From contig CM038702.1 in the NCBI GenBank assembly GCA_021613375.1, positions 21,325,349-21,389,348 of the forward strand: a DNA stretch of 64,000 nt. The letters are read 5' to 3'. The translations under genes were made by a program, and so were the position numbers. Origin of the DNA: Megaleporinus macrocephalus. Its lineage: Eukaryota; Chordata; Actinopteri; Characiformes; Anostomidae. Numbering within the stretch: the first letter of the stretch is position 1; each line of letters opens with the position of its first letter. The notes beneath the pieces were generated by a model. The model was given only the letters and a program-made list of their open reading frames with translations. It did no database searches and was not told the origin of the DNA. Positions 11,933 through 22,690 of this stretch are shown here, piece after piece.

Positions 11933-12986
11933 CACCGCTAATCAAGCCTATTCATGTAGGAAATCAGTCTGCTGGTTCTTCCTCCCACAACATACAGAAG
12001 TACTATTCCACCTCCTCCACCCATCCATTAAAAATAAGGCGGCGGTCCTGCTTGAATTGCAGTAAAGCGCGCTGGTGTTAAAATCACATTGATAATAGCA
12101 CATAAAGTGTTTAATATACTAAAGCAGATTCTTTATCAGGTGATTACAGTGATGACGGCGTAAAGGACATCCCATTTGGTCCCAATATCTCCATACTTGC
12201 ATTTTATTCTTGCATCTCTTCTTTGCATTTTCAGAAAGCCAATCTGAGGATGCAAGGAAAAGAATGAGGATGCACAATTAAAGATGTTAGTCAGAAATGC
12301 ACCTGTTTCTGTAAAGGTTCCTGTAGTAAAAACATGCCTATAGCCTACCAATAGTGGACCAAGCCCAAGCATCGAAGCGGTTATTAAGGACACTTGTTTT
12401 ACTTCTTTAATGTACCAGCATTTATTCGAGTAAACTTCTATTAGGTAACAATCTGTTAATGTTTTTGTTTGTATGCTGTGTGCTGCCTGTGTGCACCTGT
12501 TCTTTGTTAATTAGCTACGAAAAACGACAAAAAAAAGCCAAGATTTTGCGGGTGAGTGACGACCACATCACACTCGTCCAAAAAGAAAAGCAGCACTGGC
12601 ACAGGAGAGAGAGATTTTTAATGAGCCTAACACAGTAAACGCTCCACAGAGAGTAGAACAGGGCCTAACCGGCTGTGAGTGAGTAGAGCTGCTGACAGCA
12701 GTGTGGCACGCTGACAAAGAAAGAAGAATTTGTCCACAACTCTGGAAGAAATTTGCAAGGCTGATTTGCAAACAGCAATTATCCAGCATAGATGGCATTT
12801 AAGCAGCCAAAGGGTTCCGAATCTGCATAATAGTACTGCTGAGGCATCAAACACACAACGCCAATCAGGTTAAAAGCCTCTCGAAACGAGAACCAAATTA
12901 CCTTAAGAGTTACAGCTTTTAACTTAGAGTGCTGCTCCAGCGCTTAGCCCTGAAAGACGGGACCCAACGTGAGCAGATGCAGCGGG

Positions 12987-12988
<2 letters not shown>

Positions 12989-13031
<43 letters not shown>
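12989..13031. repeat. (GT)n microsatellite
   Basis: This is a perfect run of about 21 GT units. Confidence 0.95.
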
Positions 13032-13033
<2 letters not shown>

Positions 13034-13883
13034 GACGCAGTCAGTCAGGCAGGTCTTTAAGGCCTGCTTATGATGAGTAATCAGATCAGAACTTTCCTTG
13101 TGTTAGTGTGGCTGCTAAAAGGCGTGGAGGGGAATGCAGTGTGATAATGATGGCTTTTACTCTAACATTGCTGAAGAAAGAGGAAAAAGGAGAAAGAGAG
13201 AAAGAGACAGAGAGGGATGCAGGGAGGGAGCGAGAGACAAAGTCACGACAGAATGATCTGGAAGAATGCGGAGAAGATAATAAAGAGACAGGAGGCTGTA
13301 AAAGTCTCCCTCCATCTGCTCTGATGAAGGCAGGGGTCTAGAGCAGGACACAGATCACGCACTCAGTCTGAGTGGGAATGTTTCAGGCACAGATGTAATA
13401 TCTGAACTGCACCAGTTAAAGGTTTGGACATGCCAACTTATGTAAGAATGTTCCTCAGTTTAGTATTTTGGTCCTAGAATAATAATGAAGACATCAAAAT
13501 CACACATTTATAAAATCATCAAATAAAGTGTAATCGCTGCTAACAGAAGGATGTACTAGGGAAGTGAAGAGGAAAGGGTTCCAGTCCAACTGGCATGCCT
13601 TTTTTTTAATTACCAGTAAGCCCAGAGATAATTATAATAATACAGGCTAATGGCAGTTTATAGTTAAGCTATTTAACCCTTTAACTATGGGTTCCGGGCA
13701 ATAACTTGACTAATAATTAGCTACATAGACATATATAGACATCATCATTATCCTTTAGATTAGTCTTAAAAATATACAACACAAACATATAGTACTGTGC
13801 AAATGTCACCACCCCTCCTTAAAGAGCCCATAACCCCTGTTTTTGGTATTTTATGTCCATTTTACATGGCCATTGTCCAACTT

Positions 13884-13904
13884 CTGTTGTTGTTGTTGTT
13901 GTTG
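13884..13904. repeat. (GTT)n trinucleotide
   Basis: Seven GTT units precede the dispersed repeat motif TGTGCCTTTAAG. Confidence 0.9.
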
Positions 13905-14070
13905 TAACTGTGCCTTTAAGACTTATCCAAGACTGATCCGAGATAAATGAGCTCTGTTCTGTCTCGTATTGTCCTGTTTCATTCATTAGATTTAGTGTTA
14001 GATTTAGTGCTGTGGGCTGATTGGTGGCTATATGCAAATGAGTTGATACCTGTGACATCACAGAAACAAT
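13905..14070 (+). repeat. Dispersed repeat with TGCCTTTAAG and TGACATCACA
   Basis: This is one of three copies in the window (also 39411-39585 and 59855-60035). Each has TGTGCCTTTAAG, then about 140-160 bp later GTGACATCACA, with a weakly similar middle. No ends or coding potential were seen. Confidence 0.65.
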
Positions 14071-14284
14071 GAATTCAAAGCAGGCTGTTTTGCAGTTAAG
14101 TGTCCAAATATAGACTGTATGGTTTGGATAGTTAATGCTAAACGCTGAAACAATGTTTACATATTCCTTCAGACTCTTTTATTAAGAAAAGTGATATGTA
14201 GTGATATAGCTATTAGTGATATAGCTATTTAATTTAATTGCCTGTTAAACAGCCAGAAAGTACAAATTATTTATATTCAATATT

Positions 14285-14285
<1 letters not shown>

Positions 14286-14356
<71 letters not shown>
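14286..14356. repeat. (CA)n microsatellite, long and perfect
   Basis: About 35 uninterrupted CA units, the longest CA tract after the 41-kb one. It is likely polymorphic. Confidence 0.97.
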
Positions 14357-14359
<3 letters not shown>

Positions 14360-15125
14360 CCACTTGCAAAGAAAGTCAAAGGAAAATAAAGGAAAAGACA
14401 ACTCAACACTATAAATCTAACAGGTGGAGCAGAAAGCCAGTATAAATGAAAACAGATCACATGAAGAACATTTGTAAATTAAAGGAGCAGCAAAACGTTC
14501 CTGGTGTTCTCTGGACAATAGCCTGGTCAACCCCTGAGACCAGACCTTAATCTCAATATATGCGTTTTGAATCACTTGGATTGTTAGGGTTGTAAACTTG
14601 ATTGAGAGGACTGTTTTTTAAAGAAAGTATTCTAAAGAAAGGAGGTGTTCATTAAATAATGATATAGAGTGCTGGCCCTAGCATTAGGACATCATCATTA
14701 AGTCGAGTGAAGCTGCGTTAGCAGTTGCACTGAGAGGGGGGAGAAGGAGGGTCTTATTATTATAACATCATGAATTGATCCCAGGTAATTCCACAGCTGC
14801 TTTTGGCTGGATTAAAGAAAGCATAACTGATTTCACTCTCTCTGTGTGGGTACTACGAACAGCTGTGGCATTACCTGGGATTAAATTCACAATATGTATT
14901 TGTTTTGCTGTGGAAATGCTATATCACACCAGAACACAAGCAAACAAACAGTAATAAGTTAAAAGAAGTTTTCAGAAAGTAGTTGTGAGCTGGTTAAAAG
15001 AACACATGTCTGTTTCTTCGAGAACCTTTGTTTACTGGAGGCTTTTATAGAGAGATCACTTCTGATCAGAGTGACGTAGTGTGTTTTTGGTTGATTAGGC
15101 CTTTTTCAGGTGTTTATTCCTTTAA

Positions 15126-15128
<3 letters not shown>

Positions 15129-15154
<26 letters not shown>
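15129..15154. repeat. (TG)n microsatellite
   Basis: About 13 TG units, just downstream of the 74-bp cpne8 exon in the transcript sense. Confidence 0.9.
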
Positions 15155-15156
<2 letters not shown>

Positions 15157-15177
15157 TGTGCCTGAAAGTGCTTCAGT

Positions 15178-15181
<4 letters not shown>

Positions 15182-15253
<72 letters not shown>
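15182..15253. repeat. (GA)36 microsatellite abutting a cpne8 donor
   Basis: This is a perfect run of about 36 GA units, (CU)n in the transcript. It begins only about 10 bases beyond the donor of the exon at 15264-15337. Confidence 0.97.
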
Positions 15254-15254
<1 letters not shown>

Positions 15255-15263
15255 ACACTGTAC

Positions 15264-15337
15264 CTGCACAATGTCCCTCTCTGCGTATCTGCCTCTAGAC
15301 GAAATCCTCACTTCATCACCGTCCAACTCCACCATGG
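15264..15337 (-). CDS. cpne8: Copine-8 exon hemmed in by microsatellites
   Basis: This is a 74-bp exon. Two bases (CC) complete an alanine codon, followed by 24 residues reading [20 protein letters not shown] and then DIVQ (visible residues 174-197), ending in phase 0. This is the well-conserved copine segment just before the FVPFRDY motif. The acceptor is tgtgtgcag, with a (TG)n microsatellite sitting where the polypyrimidine tract would be. The donor is gtacagtg, followed within about 10 bases by a (CT)n tract in the transcript. Because 74 is not a multiple of three, skipping this exon would shift the frame. The reading frame is intact, and it joins the exons at 18831-18888 and 9714-9902 without error. 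Confidence 0.93.
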
Positions 15338-15339
15338 CT

Positions 15340-15340
15340 G

Positions 15341-15376
<36 letters not shown>

Positions 15377-15390
15377 TACACACACACAAA
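15340..15390. repeat. (CA)n microsatellite forming the 3' splice site of a cpne8 exon
   Basis: This impure CA run (with AAACA and ATACA variants) reads (UG)n in the transcript. It abuts the acceptor AG at 15338-15339 and replaces a normal polypyrimidine tract. Confidence 0.95.
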
Positions 15391-15469
15391 CAAGTCAGAT
15401 AACTAACATAAACTGTGTGAGAAAAAGAAACAGGGGCAGGGAATAGAGAGAGCATGGGAGAGAAATAAA

Positions 15470-15953
15470 AAGAGAAAGAGATTATGGTATTAGAGATAAA
15501 GACAGTTTAGTAGAAAAAAGTGAGTGTGGTATAGAGAGAAAGAGAGAGAGCAAAGTACAAAGAGAACAAGAGAGAAAGAAAGCATGGTACAGAGAAAGAG
15601 AGAGCATGTTACAGAGAGAGAGAGATTGAGAGAACATAGTATAGAGAGAGAGCTAGAGAGCATGGTGTAGGAAGAGAGAGAGAAAATATGGTACAGAGAG
15701 AGAGAGAGAGCAAGCGAGAGAGTATAGTACAGAGAAAAAGAGCGAGAAAGTATGGTATAGAGAGACAGCAAGACAGTATGGTATAGAGAGAGAGAGTATG
15801 GTATAGAGGAAGAGAGCGTGAGAGAGTATGGTATAGAGAGAGAGAGTATGGTATAGAGAGAGAGAGTATGGTATAGAGCGAGAGAGCGAGAGAGAGTATG
15901 GTATAGAGAGACAGAGAGAGGGTATGGTATAGAGAGACAGCGAGAGAGTATGG

Positions 15954-15996
<43 letters not shown>

Positions 15997-16481
15997 TATG
16001 GTATAGAGAGAGAGAGTATGGTATAGAGAGAGAGAGCGAGAGAGAGTATGGTATAGAGAGACAGAGAGAGGGTATGGTATAGAGGGAGAGAGTATGGTAT
16101 AGAGGAAGAGAGCGTGAGAGAGTATGGTATAGAGAGAGAGAGAGAGTATGGTATAGAGAGAGAGAGTATGGTATAGAGGAAGAGAGCGTGAGAGAGTATG
16201 GTATAGAGAGAGAGAGTATGGTATAGAGAGAGAGAGTATGGTATAGAGGAAGAGAGCGTGAGAGAGTATGGTATAGAGAGAGAGAGTATGGTATAGAGAG
16301 AGAGAGTATGGTATAGAGGAAGAAAGCGTGAGAGAGTATGGTATAGAGAGAGAGAGTATGGTATAGAGAGAGAGAGTATGGTATAGAGGAAGAGAGCGTG
16401 AGAGAGTATGGTATAGAGAGAGAGAGTATGGTATAGAGAGAGAGAGTATGGTATAGAGGAAGAGAGCGTGAGAGAGTATGG

Positions 16482-16548
<67 letters not shown>

Positions 16549-16887
16549 AGTATGGTATAGAGAGAGAGAGTATGGTATAGAGAGAGAGAGTGAGAGAGAG
16601 TATGGTATAGAGAGACAGAGAGAGGGTATGGTATAGAGAGACAGCGAGAGAGTATGTCATAGAGAGAGAGAGAGTTTGGTATAGAGAGAGAGAGCGAGAG
16701 AGAGTATGGTATAGAGGGAGAGAGTATGGTATAGAGAGAGAGAGTATGGTATAGAGAGAGAGAGCGAGAGAGAGTATGGTATAGAGAGACAGAGAGAGGG
16801 TATGGTATAGAGAGACAGCGAGAGAGTATGGTATAGAGAGAGAGAGCGAGAGAGAGTATGGTATAGAGAGACAGCGAGAGAGTATGG

Positions 16888-16926
<39 letters not shown>

Positions 16927-17361
16927 TATGGTATATAGAGAGAGAGAGAGAGAAAGAGTATGGTATAGAGAGAGAGAGTATGGTATAGAGGAAGAGAGCG
17001 TGAGAGAGTATGGTATAGAGAGAGAGAGTATGGTATAGAGAGAGAGAGTATGGTATAGAGGAAGAGAGCGTGAGAGAGTATGGTATAGAGAGAGAGAGTA
17101 TGGTATAGAGAGAGAGAGTTTGGTATAGAGGAAGAGAGCGTGAGAGAGTATGGTATAGAGAGAGAGAGTATGGTATAGAGGAAGAGAGCGTGAGAGAGTA
17201 TGGTATAGAGAGAGAGAGTATGGTATAGAGAGAGAGAGTATGGTATAGAGAGAGAGTATGGTATAGAGGAAGAGAGCGAGAGAGAGTATGGTATAGAGAG
17301 AGAGAGTATGGTATAGAGAGAGAGAGTATGGTATAGAGGAAGAGAGCGTGAGAGAGTATGG

Positions 17362-17422
<61 letters not shown>

Positions 17423-17785
17423 AGTATGGTATAGAGAGAGAGAGTATGGTATAGAGAGAGAGAGTGAGAGAGAGTATGGTATAGAGAGACAGAGAGAGGG
17501 TATGGTATAGAGAGACAGCGAGAGAGTATGTCATAGAGAGAGAGAGTTTGGTATAGAGAGAGAGAGCGAGAGAGAGTATGGTATAGAGGGAGAGAGTATG
17601 GTATAGAGAGAGAGAGTATGGTATAGAGAGAGAGAGCGAGAGAGAGTATGGTATAGAGAGACAGAGAGAGGGTATGGTATAGAGAGACAGCGAGAGAGTA
17701 TGGTATAGAGAGAGAGAGCGAGAGAGAGTATGGTATAGAGAGACAGAGAGAGGGTATGGTATAGAGAGACAGCGAGAGAGTATGG

Positions 17786-17822
<37 letters not shown>

Positions 17823-17999
17823 TATGGTATAGAGAGAGAGAGAGTATGATATAGAGAGAGTGAGAGCATGGTATAAGGAAAGAAAGCAACAGGGCATGAG
17901 GCAGAGAGAGAGAGGGACAGGGATACAGAGAAAGAGAGTAAGAGAGCGAGAGAGAGTGGTGCAGAGAGAGAGAGAGTAAGAGAGAGCAAGAGAGAATGG

Positions 18000-18050
<51 letters not shown>

Positions 18051-18070
18051 TATGAGAGAACAAGATATAG
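15470..18070. repeat. Purine-rich satellite with 20-bp unit and 70-bp higher-order repeats
   Basis: The basic unit is TATGGTATAGAG plus a variable number of GA, typically 20 bp. At 16197-16476 two 20-bp units and one 30-bp unit (carrying GGAAGAGAGCGTG) form a 70-bp higher-order repeat present four times. Longer blocks are also duplicated: the rare variant TATGTCAT occurs at 16653 and 17527 in matching surroundings, an offset of 874 bp. Pure (GA)n stretches interrupt at 15960, 16490, 17370 and 18010. The ends (15470-15660, 17870-18070) are degenerate. Open frames of up to 762 residues on the minus strand (S/L/Y/T/I/P only) arise because the units contain no stop codons; they are not genes. Confidence 0.95.
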
Positions 18071-18217
18071 AGAAAAAGAGAAAGAGAGAAAGGACCCGTG
18101 CATGTATGAGTGAATGTATGTTAGTTGTTTATGTTGACGTCTCTCTTTCTGTCAGCGTGTGAGGACAGTTGGGGGATGCAGTTTATGTCAGTGTGTTGTG
18201 TGTAATCTATGCTGGAC

Positions 18218-18248
<31 letters not shown>
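18218..18248. repeat. (GA)n microsatellite
   Basis: About 14 GA units. Confidence 0.9.
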
Positions 18249-18370
18249 CCGCTCTGTCACAGTACATAGACCCCCCATCTCCACACACACACTCTGTTCA
18301 CACACAGACAAATTTATACAGCAGATCACACTGAGCACCACAATAGCACAGCAACCGCTCACAGATTTAC

Positions 18371-18373
<3 letters not shown>

Positions 18374-18427
<54 letters not shown>
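18374..18427. repeat. (GA)n microsatellite
   Basis: About 27 perfect GA units, about 400 bp downstream (in transcript sense) of the 58-bp exon. Confidence 0.96.
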
Positions 18428-18428
<1 letters not shown>

Positions 18429-18830
18429 GAAATAATAAAAATAATAAATGAGGGATAAAAATGCACTGACATAATCAGAGGATAGGGATGTACCGATTAT
18501 AGAACATTATAAACAATGAGAGATTATTATATCATTCAATTATTACTATACAATTAATTAACTATAACGTATTTGATGCATAACTACATATTTAGTAAAT
18601 ACATGCAAGGATGAGTTTTTTTTTGCCTCTGCTTTTCAGAGGTATGCATTACCATGCTGTACATGATCCACACTGGGGGTATTTTCCCACATATTTTCAT
18701 ACGTTTAAAAAAGAAATAAGCAGGATTAAGATGCGGTGTGAAAATATTGAGAGAAGATGAAGGATTTAAGTAAATTTGAACAATTTTAAAACACAAAACT
18801 GGCGAAAAACATTAACAAAAGCTATCCTAC

Positions 18831-18888
18831 CATCAAATTCAGCCGGTCCAACGCCAACAATGATGATTGACATGGGAAGACAGGAAGC
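18831..18888 (-). CDS. cpne8: Copine-8 exon: short internal exon of copine domain
   Basis: This is a 58-bp exon in phase 0 at entry and phase 1 at exit, encoding 19 residues plus one base. The peptide is ASCLPMSIIIVGVGPAEFD (visible residues 154-172), a signature copine strand (SIIIVGVGPAEFD). The leftover G joins CC of the next exon to give alanine, restoring the family sequence across the junction. The acceptor is ttactcaag, a poor polypyrimidine tract by eye, and the donor is gtagga. The exon is invisible to start-to-stop ORF searching and was found by its conserved peptide. The cysteine after AS, where I remember lysine in mammalian copine-8, is a possible lineage change. The transcript leads from here into the large satellite at 15.5-18.1 kb. 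Confidence 0.93.
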
Positions 18889-20563
18889 CTTGAGTAAAAA
18901 CAAAGAGAAAAAGTTGATGCATCAAAACACAAACTGTTTAAAAGACACATTATTCTTTCATTGGTTTTCTGGGTGAAAATATGTTAGGAGCAAAAATCTA
19001 AGGAAAGCTAATAAAACATACCAATAACACACAGCTGCATGCAAAAGTTTTGGCACCCTGGTTAAAAGCAATGCTACCTACAGAAAAACCTTTAAAACGG
19101 CAACTTTTTACAAAAATAGAGGTACTGTATTAAACTCAGTAGAGGATGTATTACTTAGTATTTTACTTCTAGCTGTATGTTGTTGGTAGGTATTATTAGC
19201 TTCCCTCCAGTGCTTAATTTGTAAAACATCAGGTAATGGAACACTAATAGTGGGGTGATCCAGCAAGTGGCACTGATGGAAAAGGTCCTGGAACGCATAG
19301 ACACAACAGTGCTTTAAGTGTCCATCTAACATAGTAGCAATCTATGCAATACAATAATCCCAGCTTTAATGACTGCAGTATAGAGCTGCAACCATAAAAT
19401 CTCAAAGATGCCACTGGATGAATAGTTTTTGGTGTCCTACAAAAAAAAGACATCAAAGAGGTGGTGGATCCACATAAATAAGTCCTGGAACGCAGGTGCC
19501 TGGAATATGAGATTGTTCCAGCAAGATCCAGCACAAATTAAGCACTGCTTCCCTCCCATTTTTGCCCCAACCTAACTTGCAACACATTAAGTATGGATCA
19601 AAAAAGTGAACCATGCGAACCACAGATTTAAATACATACCTGTCTTACACTCTCAAAACAGACATGCAGACAACAACACACTGATCCTTTTTTCACCTGA
19701 TCATTTCCTGTGACATGTATCTGGATTGAAATGTGATAAATTTACACTTGCAGTTCATATACAACAGCTAGTTTATGATGCTGTTTCCTGTTTTTACTGT
19801 CCTGTTCTACAGGTATTTTACGTTTTGTCCTATAGGTTAAATGTCAATAAACAGAAATTGTGCATTACAATTTGCAGACAAATGCCTTATGTAAGTGTGT
19901 ACTCTGTAGAGGATGTGATATTTCCAATTTAAAAAACCCAAAACTATAACCTAACAACGGTGTTCAGACTTTTGCTGACATTATACCATTAAGAGGTTTA
20001 GGCCACACGAATCAGAACGAAAACTGGAGGCTTGTGAAACTGTATAGGTGTACACTGGCCCTGCTGCATTAGTGGAACATCTCACTGGCCCTGAGTGTGA
20101 CAGGTCATCCATATGGATGAGGCTGGGCTGCCCGGGCAGTCTGGAAGTCTCTGTGGATCTGGCATGAAAAAGTAATGGGGACTCCTCAAAGAGCAATTTC
20201 TGTGACACTTTTTAAATGACAGTCATTGGCAGAGGTGAGAAAGAGACAGCCAGTGAGAGACAGTGTGAAAGAGAGAGACAGAGGGTGTGTGTATATGTAC
20301 GCGTCATTAGGAGTGATTGATCTGAGCAGAGTGGTGCTGCACAGTCAGTCTATCAATCCTTATTCTCTCTTAAAGAGGAAAACTTTTCCCTTTTCATAAA
20401 GCTCAATCTCTTCTGTTAACAAAGATGGGTGGTCTTACATTCAGTGTCTGAATTAGGGCTGCATGATATTGATAAAATACTAATGTATAGTGAATATATT
20501 GTAACAAATTGTGATACATGCCAGAATAAGAAAAGGTATTTTGTAAATCAAGGAACCTTCAGT

Positions 20564-21235
20564 GTATACAGATCAGCTATATCATTAAAACCACCTCCTT
20601 GTATCTACACACATTGTCTGTTTCATCAGCTCCACTTACCAAATAGGAGCACTTTGTAGATCAACAATTACAGACTGTAGTCCATCGGAAATCGCTGCAT
20701 ACATTGTTTAGCCCCACAGGACCCCCACAGGACCAGCACAGAGCAGATATTATTTGTGTGGTGGATCATTCTCAGTGTGTTAGTGTGTGTTATGCTGGTA
20801 TAAGTGGATCAGACCCAGCAGTGCTGTTGGAGTGTTTAAACATCTCAGTGTCTCTGCTGGACCGGGAATAGACCACCAACCAGCAACATCCAGCCAACAG
20901 TGTGCTGTGGGCAGCATCCTGTGCCCACTGATGAAGGACTACAGGATGACCAACACAAACTGTGCAGCAAGAGATGAGCTGTCATCTCTAACTTTCCAGC
21001 AAGGTAGGGGTGTCTATTAGAGTGGACAGTGAGTGGACACAGTGTTTAAAAACTCCAGCAGCACTGCTATGTCTGATCCACTCATACCAGCACAAAACAC
21101 ACTAACATACCATTACAACCATGTTATTGTCACAGCAGTGCCGAGAATGACCTACTACCCAAACAATCTGCTCTGTGGTGGTACTTTGGGGGTACTGACC
21201 ATTAAAGAACAGGGTAAAACTACAGTGACACTGAC
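20564..21235 (+). mobile_element. Fold-back (palindromic) nonautonomous element, copy B
   Basis: It begins with terminal motif TATACAGATCAGC (20566-20578) followed by CATTAAAACCACCTCCTTG. It contains long internal inverted repeats: AGTGGATCAGAC (20803-20814) and GTCTGATCCACT (21071-21082) lie within a wider palindrome that includes the CAGCAGTGCTG / CAGCACTGCT pair. The right end is replaced by the left half of another copy from about 21220. No coding region. The same family occurs at 21220-21576 and 41797-43113. I remember this as an abundant ostariophysan repeat but cannot assign its superfamily. Confidence 0.8.
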
Positions 21236-21576
21236 ATGATGGTGGTGTGTTAGTGTGCGTTGTGCTGTTATGAGTGGATCAGACACAGCAGTGCTGCTGG
21301 AGTTTTTAACACCCTCAGTGTCACAGCTGGACTGAGAATAATCCACCAACCAAAACTGTCCATGGTGACAGCGTCCAGTGGGCAGCATCCTGTGACCACT
21401 GAAGAAGGACTACAGGATGACCTACACGAACCGTGCAGCAACAGATGAGCTGTCATCTCTGACTTTACATTTACAAGGTGGACCTACAGAGTAGAAGTTT
21501 CCAACAGTGAGTAGACACACTGCTCCGTCTGATCCACTTGTACCAGCACATCACACGCTAACAAACAACCATGTCT
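21220..21576 (+). mobile_element. Fold-back element, partial copy C
   Basis: It is joined directly to copy B. It carries AGTGGATCAGACACAGCAG, the middle block CAACAGATGAGCTGTCATCT, and a shortened right half with GTCTGATCCACTTGTACC. The terminal motif is not seen on either side, so it is a truncated or recombined copy. Confidence 0.78.
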
Positions 21577-22167
21577 TAGCCCCCGTCTTAGCCAAAACAC
21601 AATTCAGAGTGGGCTTTTAAATGAGCAGATTAGGTAGATCAGGTTTGTAGAGAGCAAAGTAAACACTAATATGTGCAGGGCAGCGGGTCCTCCAGGACCA
21701 GGGACCAGGGGAACCACTGTTCTAAATAAGACTCTACTAGTGTACCTTGAGCTTTGTGAAAGTTTTGGGAAACAAAATCCAGGCCATGTTTCAAACTATT
21801 TTAGCCAGACGTCAGCCTGTATCACTGCCCTGTCTGGTCTAACAAGGAGATGCAATACAGAGTAATATTTAAAGTACGTTCTTGCAAGACTGACAGAAAG
21901 AATTGCAAAAAGTTGTACATACAATATCTCACAGTCCTACAATAAGGGCTGCTATGTATTCTCAACATTGCACTGAAATACCTTGTATAGGAGTTGGTTT
22001 AGCCTATTTCTAGTAATTGTTCATTATTTTAACCCTCATAATTTGCAGAAGTTGTCATCATCAGCCATAATCAATACAACTGCATGTACTCTCGGTCAAA
22101 TGACACGTTTTGCTGATTTTAGAAGTAAGAATATGCTGACATATCCTGCAAAGAGCACACTCTTCTG

Positions 22168-22267
22168 CACTACACTACACTACACTATACTATACTATAC
22201 TATACTATACTATACTATACTATACTATACTATACTACACTACACTACACTATACTATACTATACTT
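22168..22267. repeat. Pentanucleotide array (TACAC/TATAC)n
   Basis: About 20 five-base units. TACAC units are at the left, TATAC in the middle, TACAC again, then TATAC. The two unit types occur in blocks rather than mixed. Confidence 0.95.
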
Positions 22268-22389
22268 TATACCCAGTACAGTCAGATTATTAGGATCACC
22301 ATCTACTATCCAGAGTAACAGCTAGACGGGCTGGGAGACTCGATAAGGTCCTGGTAGGTTGTCACAGGTACCTGAAGCCACAGACGCTC

Positions 22390-22690
22390 AGTAGGGTTCA
22401 AGTTTGAGAAATTGGGGGGACAGGGTAGCACTTGGAAGTCCTGGTCATGATCTTCCAACCATGGCGAACATTTCTAGCCGTGTGCTGGAAGATCCCACCC
22501 GTCCCAGGGAAGAAAATCAGCATGTGTGGGTGTATGTGATTAAAAAGAATGGATTTATACACAAATTGACTGAGAGTGCCTTCCACATGGTTGAGTGGAC
22601 CCAAAGAATGCCACGAAAACATTCTCAAGACCATGATGCTGCCAGCTATGCACTGCTGCCATTGAAATTTGGAAGTGGTCACAGTAACGT
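22390..22690. mobile_element. Transposon-derived dispersed fragment
   Basis: The stretch with CTGGTCATGATCTTCCAACC, GTGCTGGAAGATCCCACC and AATGCCACGAAAACATTCTC resembles the antisense of a common fish DNA-transposon transposase region. The open frames here (for example 22404-22697) are short and probably not genes. Family not assigned. Confidence 0.5.

Larger units (their letters stand above)
9903..15263 (-). other. cpne8: cpne8 last intron (5361 bp)
   Basis: This is a GT-AG intron between the exons at 15264-15337 and 9714-9902. It holds a SINE with L2-like tail at about 10.03-10.34 kb, a decayed Tc1-type transposon at about 10.9-11.93 kb, a (GT)n tract at 13.0 kb, a copy of a small dispersed repeat at 13.9-14.07 kb, and a 71-bp (CA)n tract at 14.3 kb. 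No other exon is seen inside. Confidence 0.88.
15338..18830 (-). other. cpne8: cpne8 intron dominated by satellite (3493 bp)
   Basis: This is a GT-AG intron between the exons at 18831-18888 and 15264-15337. About 2.6 kb of it is the GA/TATGGTATAGAG satellite described separately. The remaining ends carry (GA)n at 18.2 and 18.4 kb and (CA)n next to the acceptor. Confidence 0.9.

Noticed and set aside
15609..17897. 762-codon minus-strand open frame, plus 468-, 335- and 190-codon overlapping frames
   Set aside because: They lie wholly in the TATGGTATAGAG/GA satellite. The repeat has no stops in any minus frame, the peptide uses only about nine amino acids, and the interval is a cpne8 intron.
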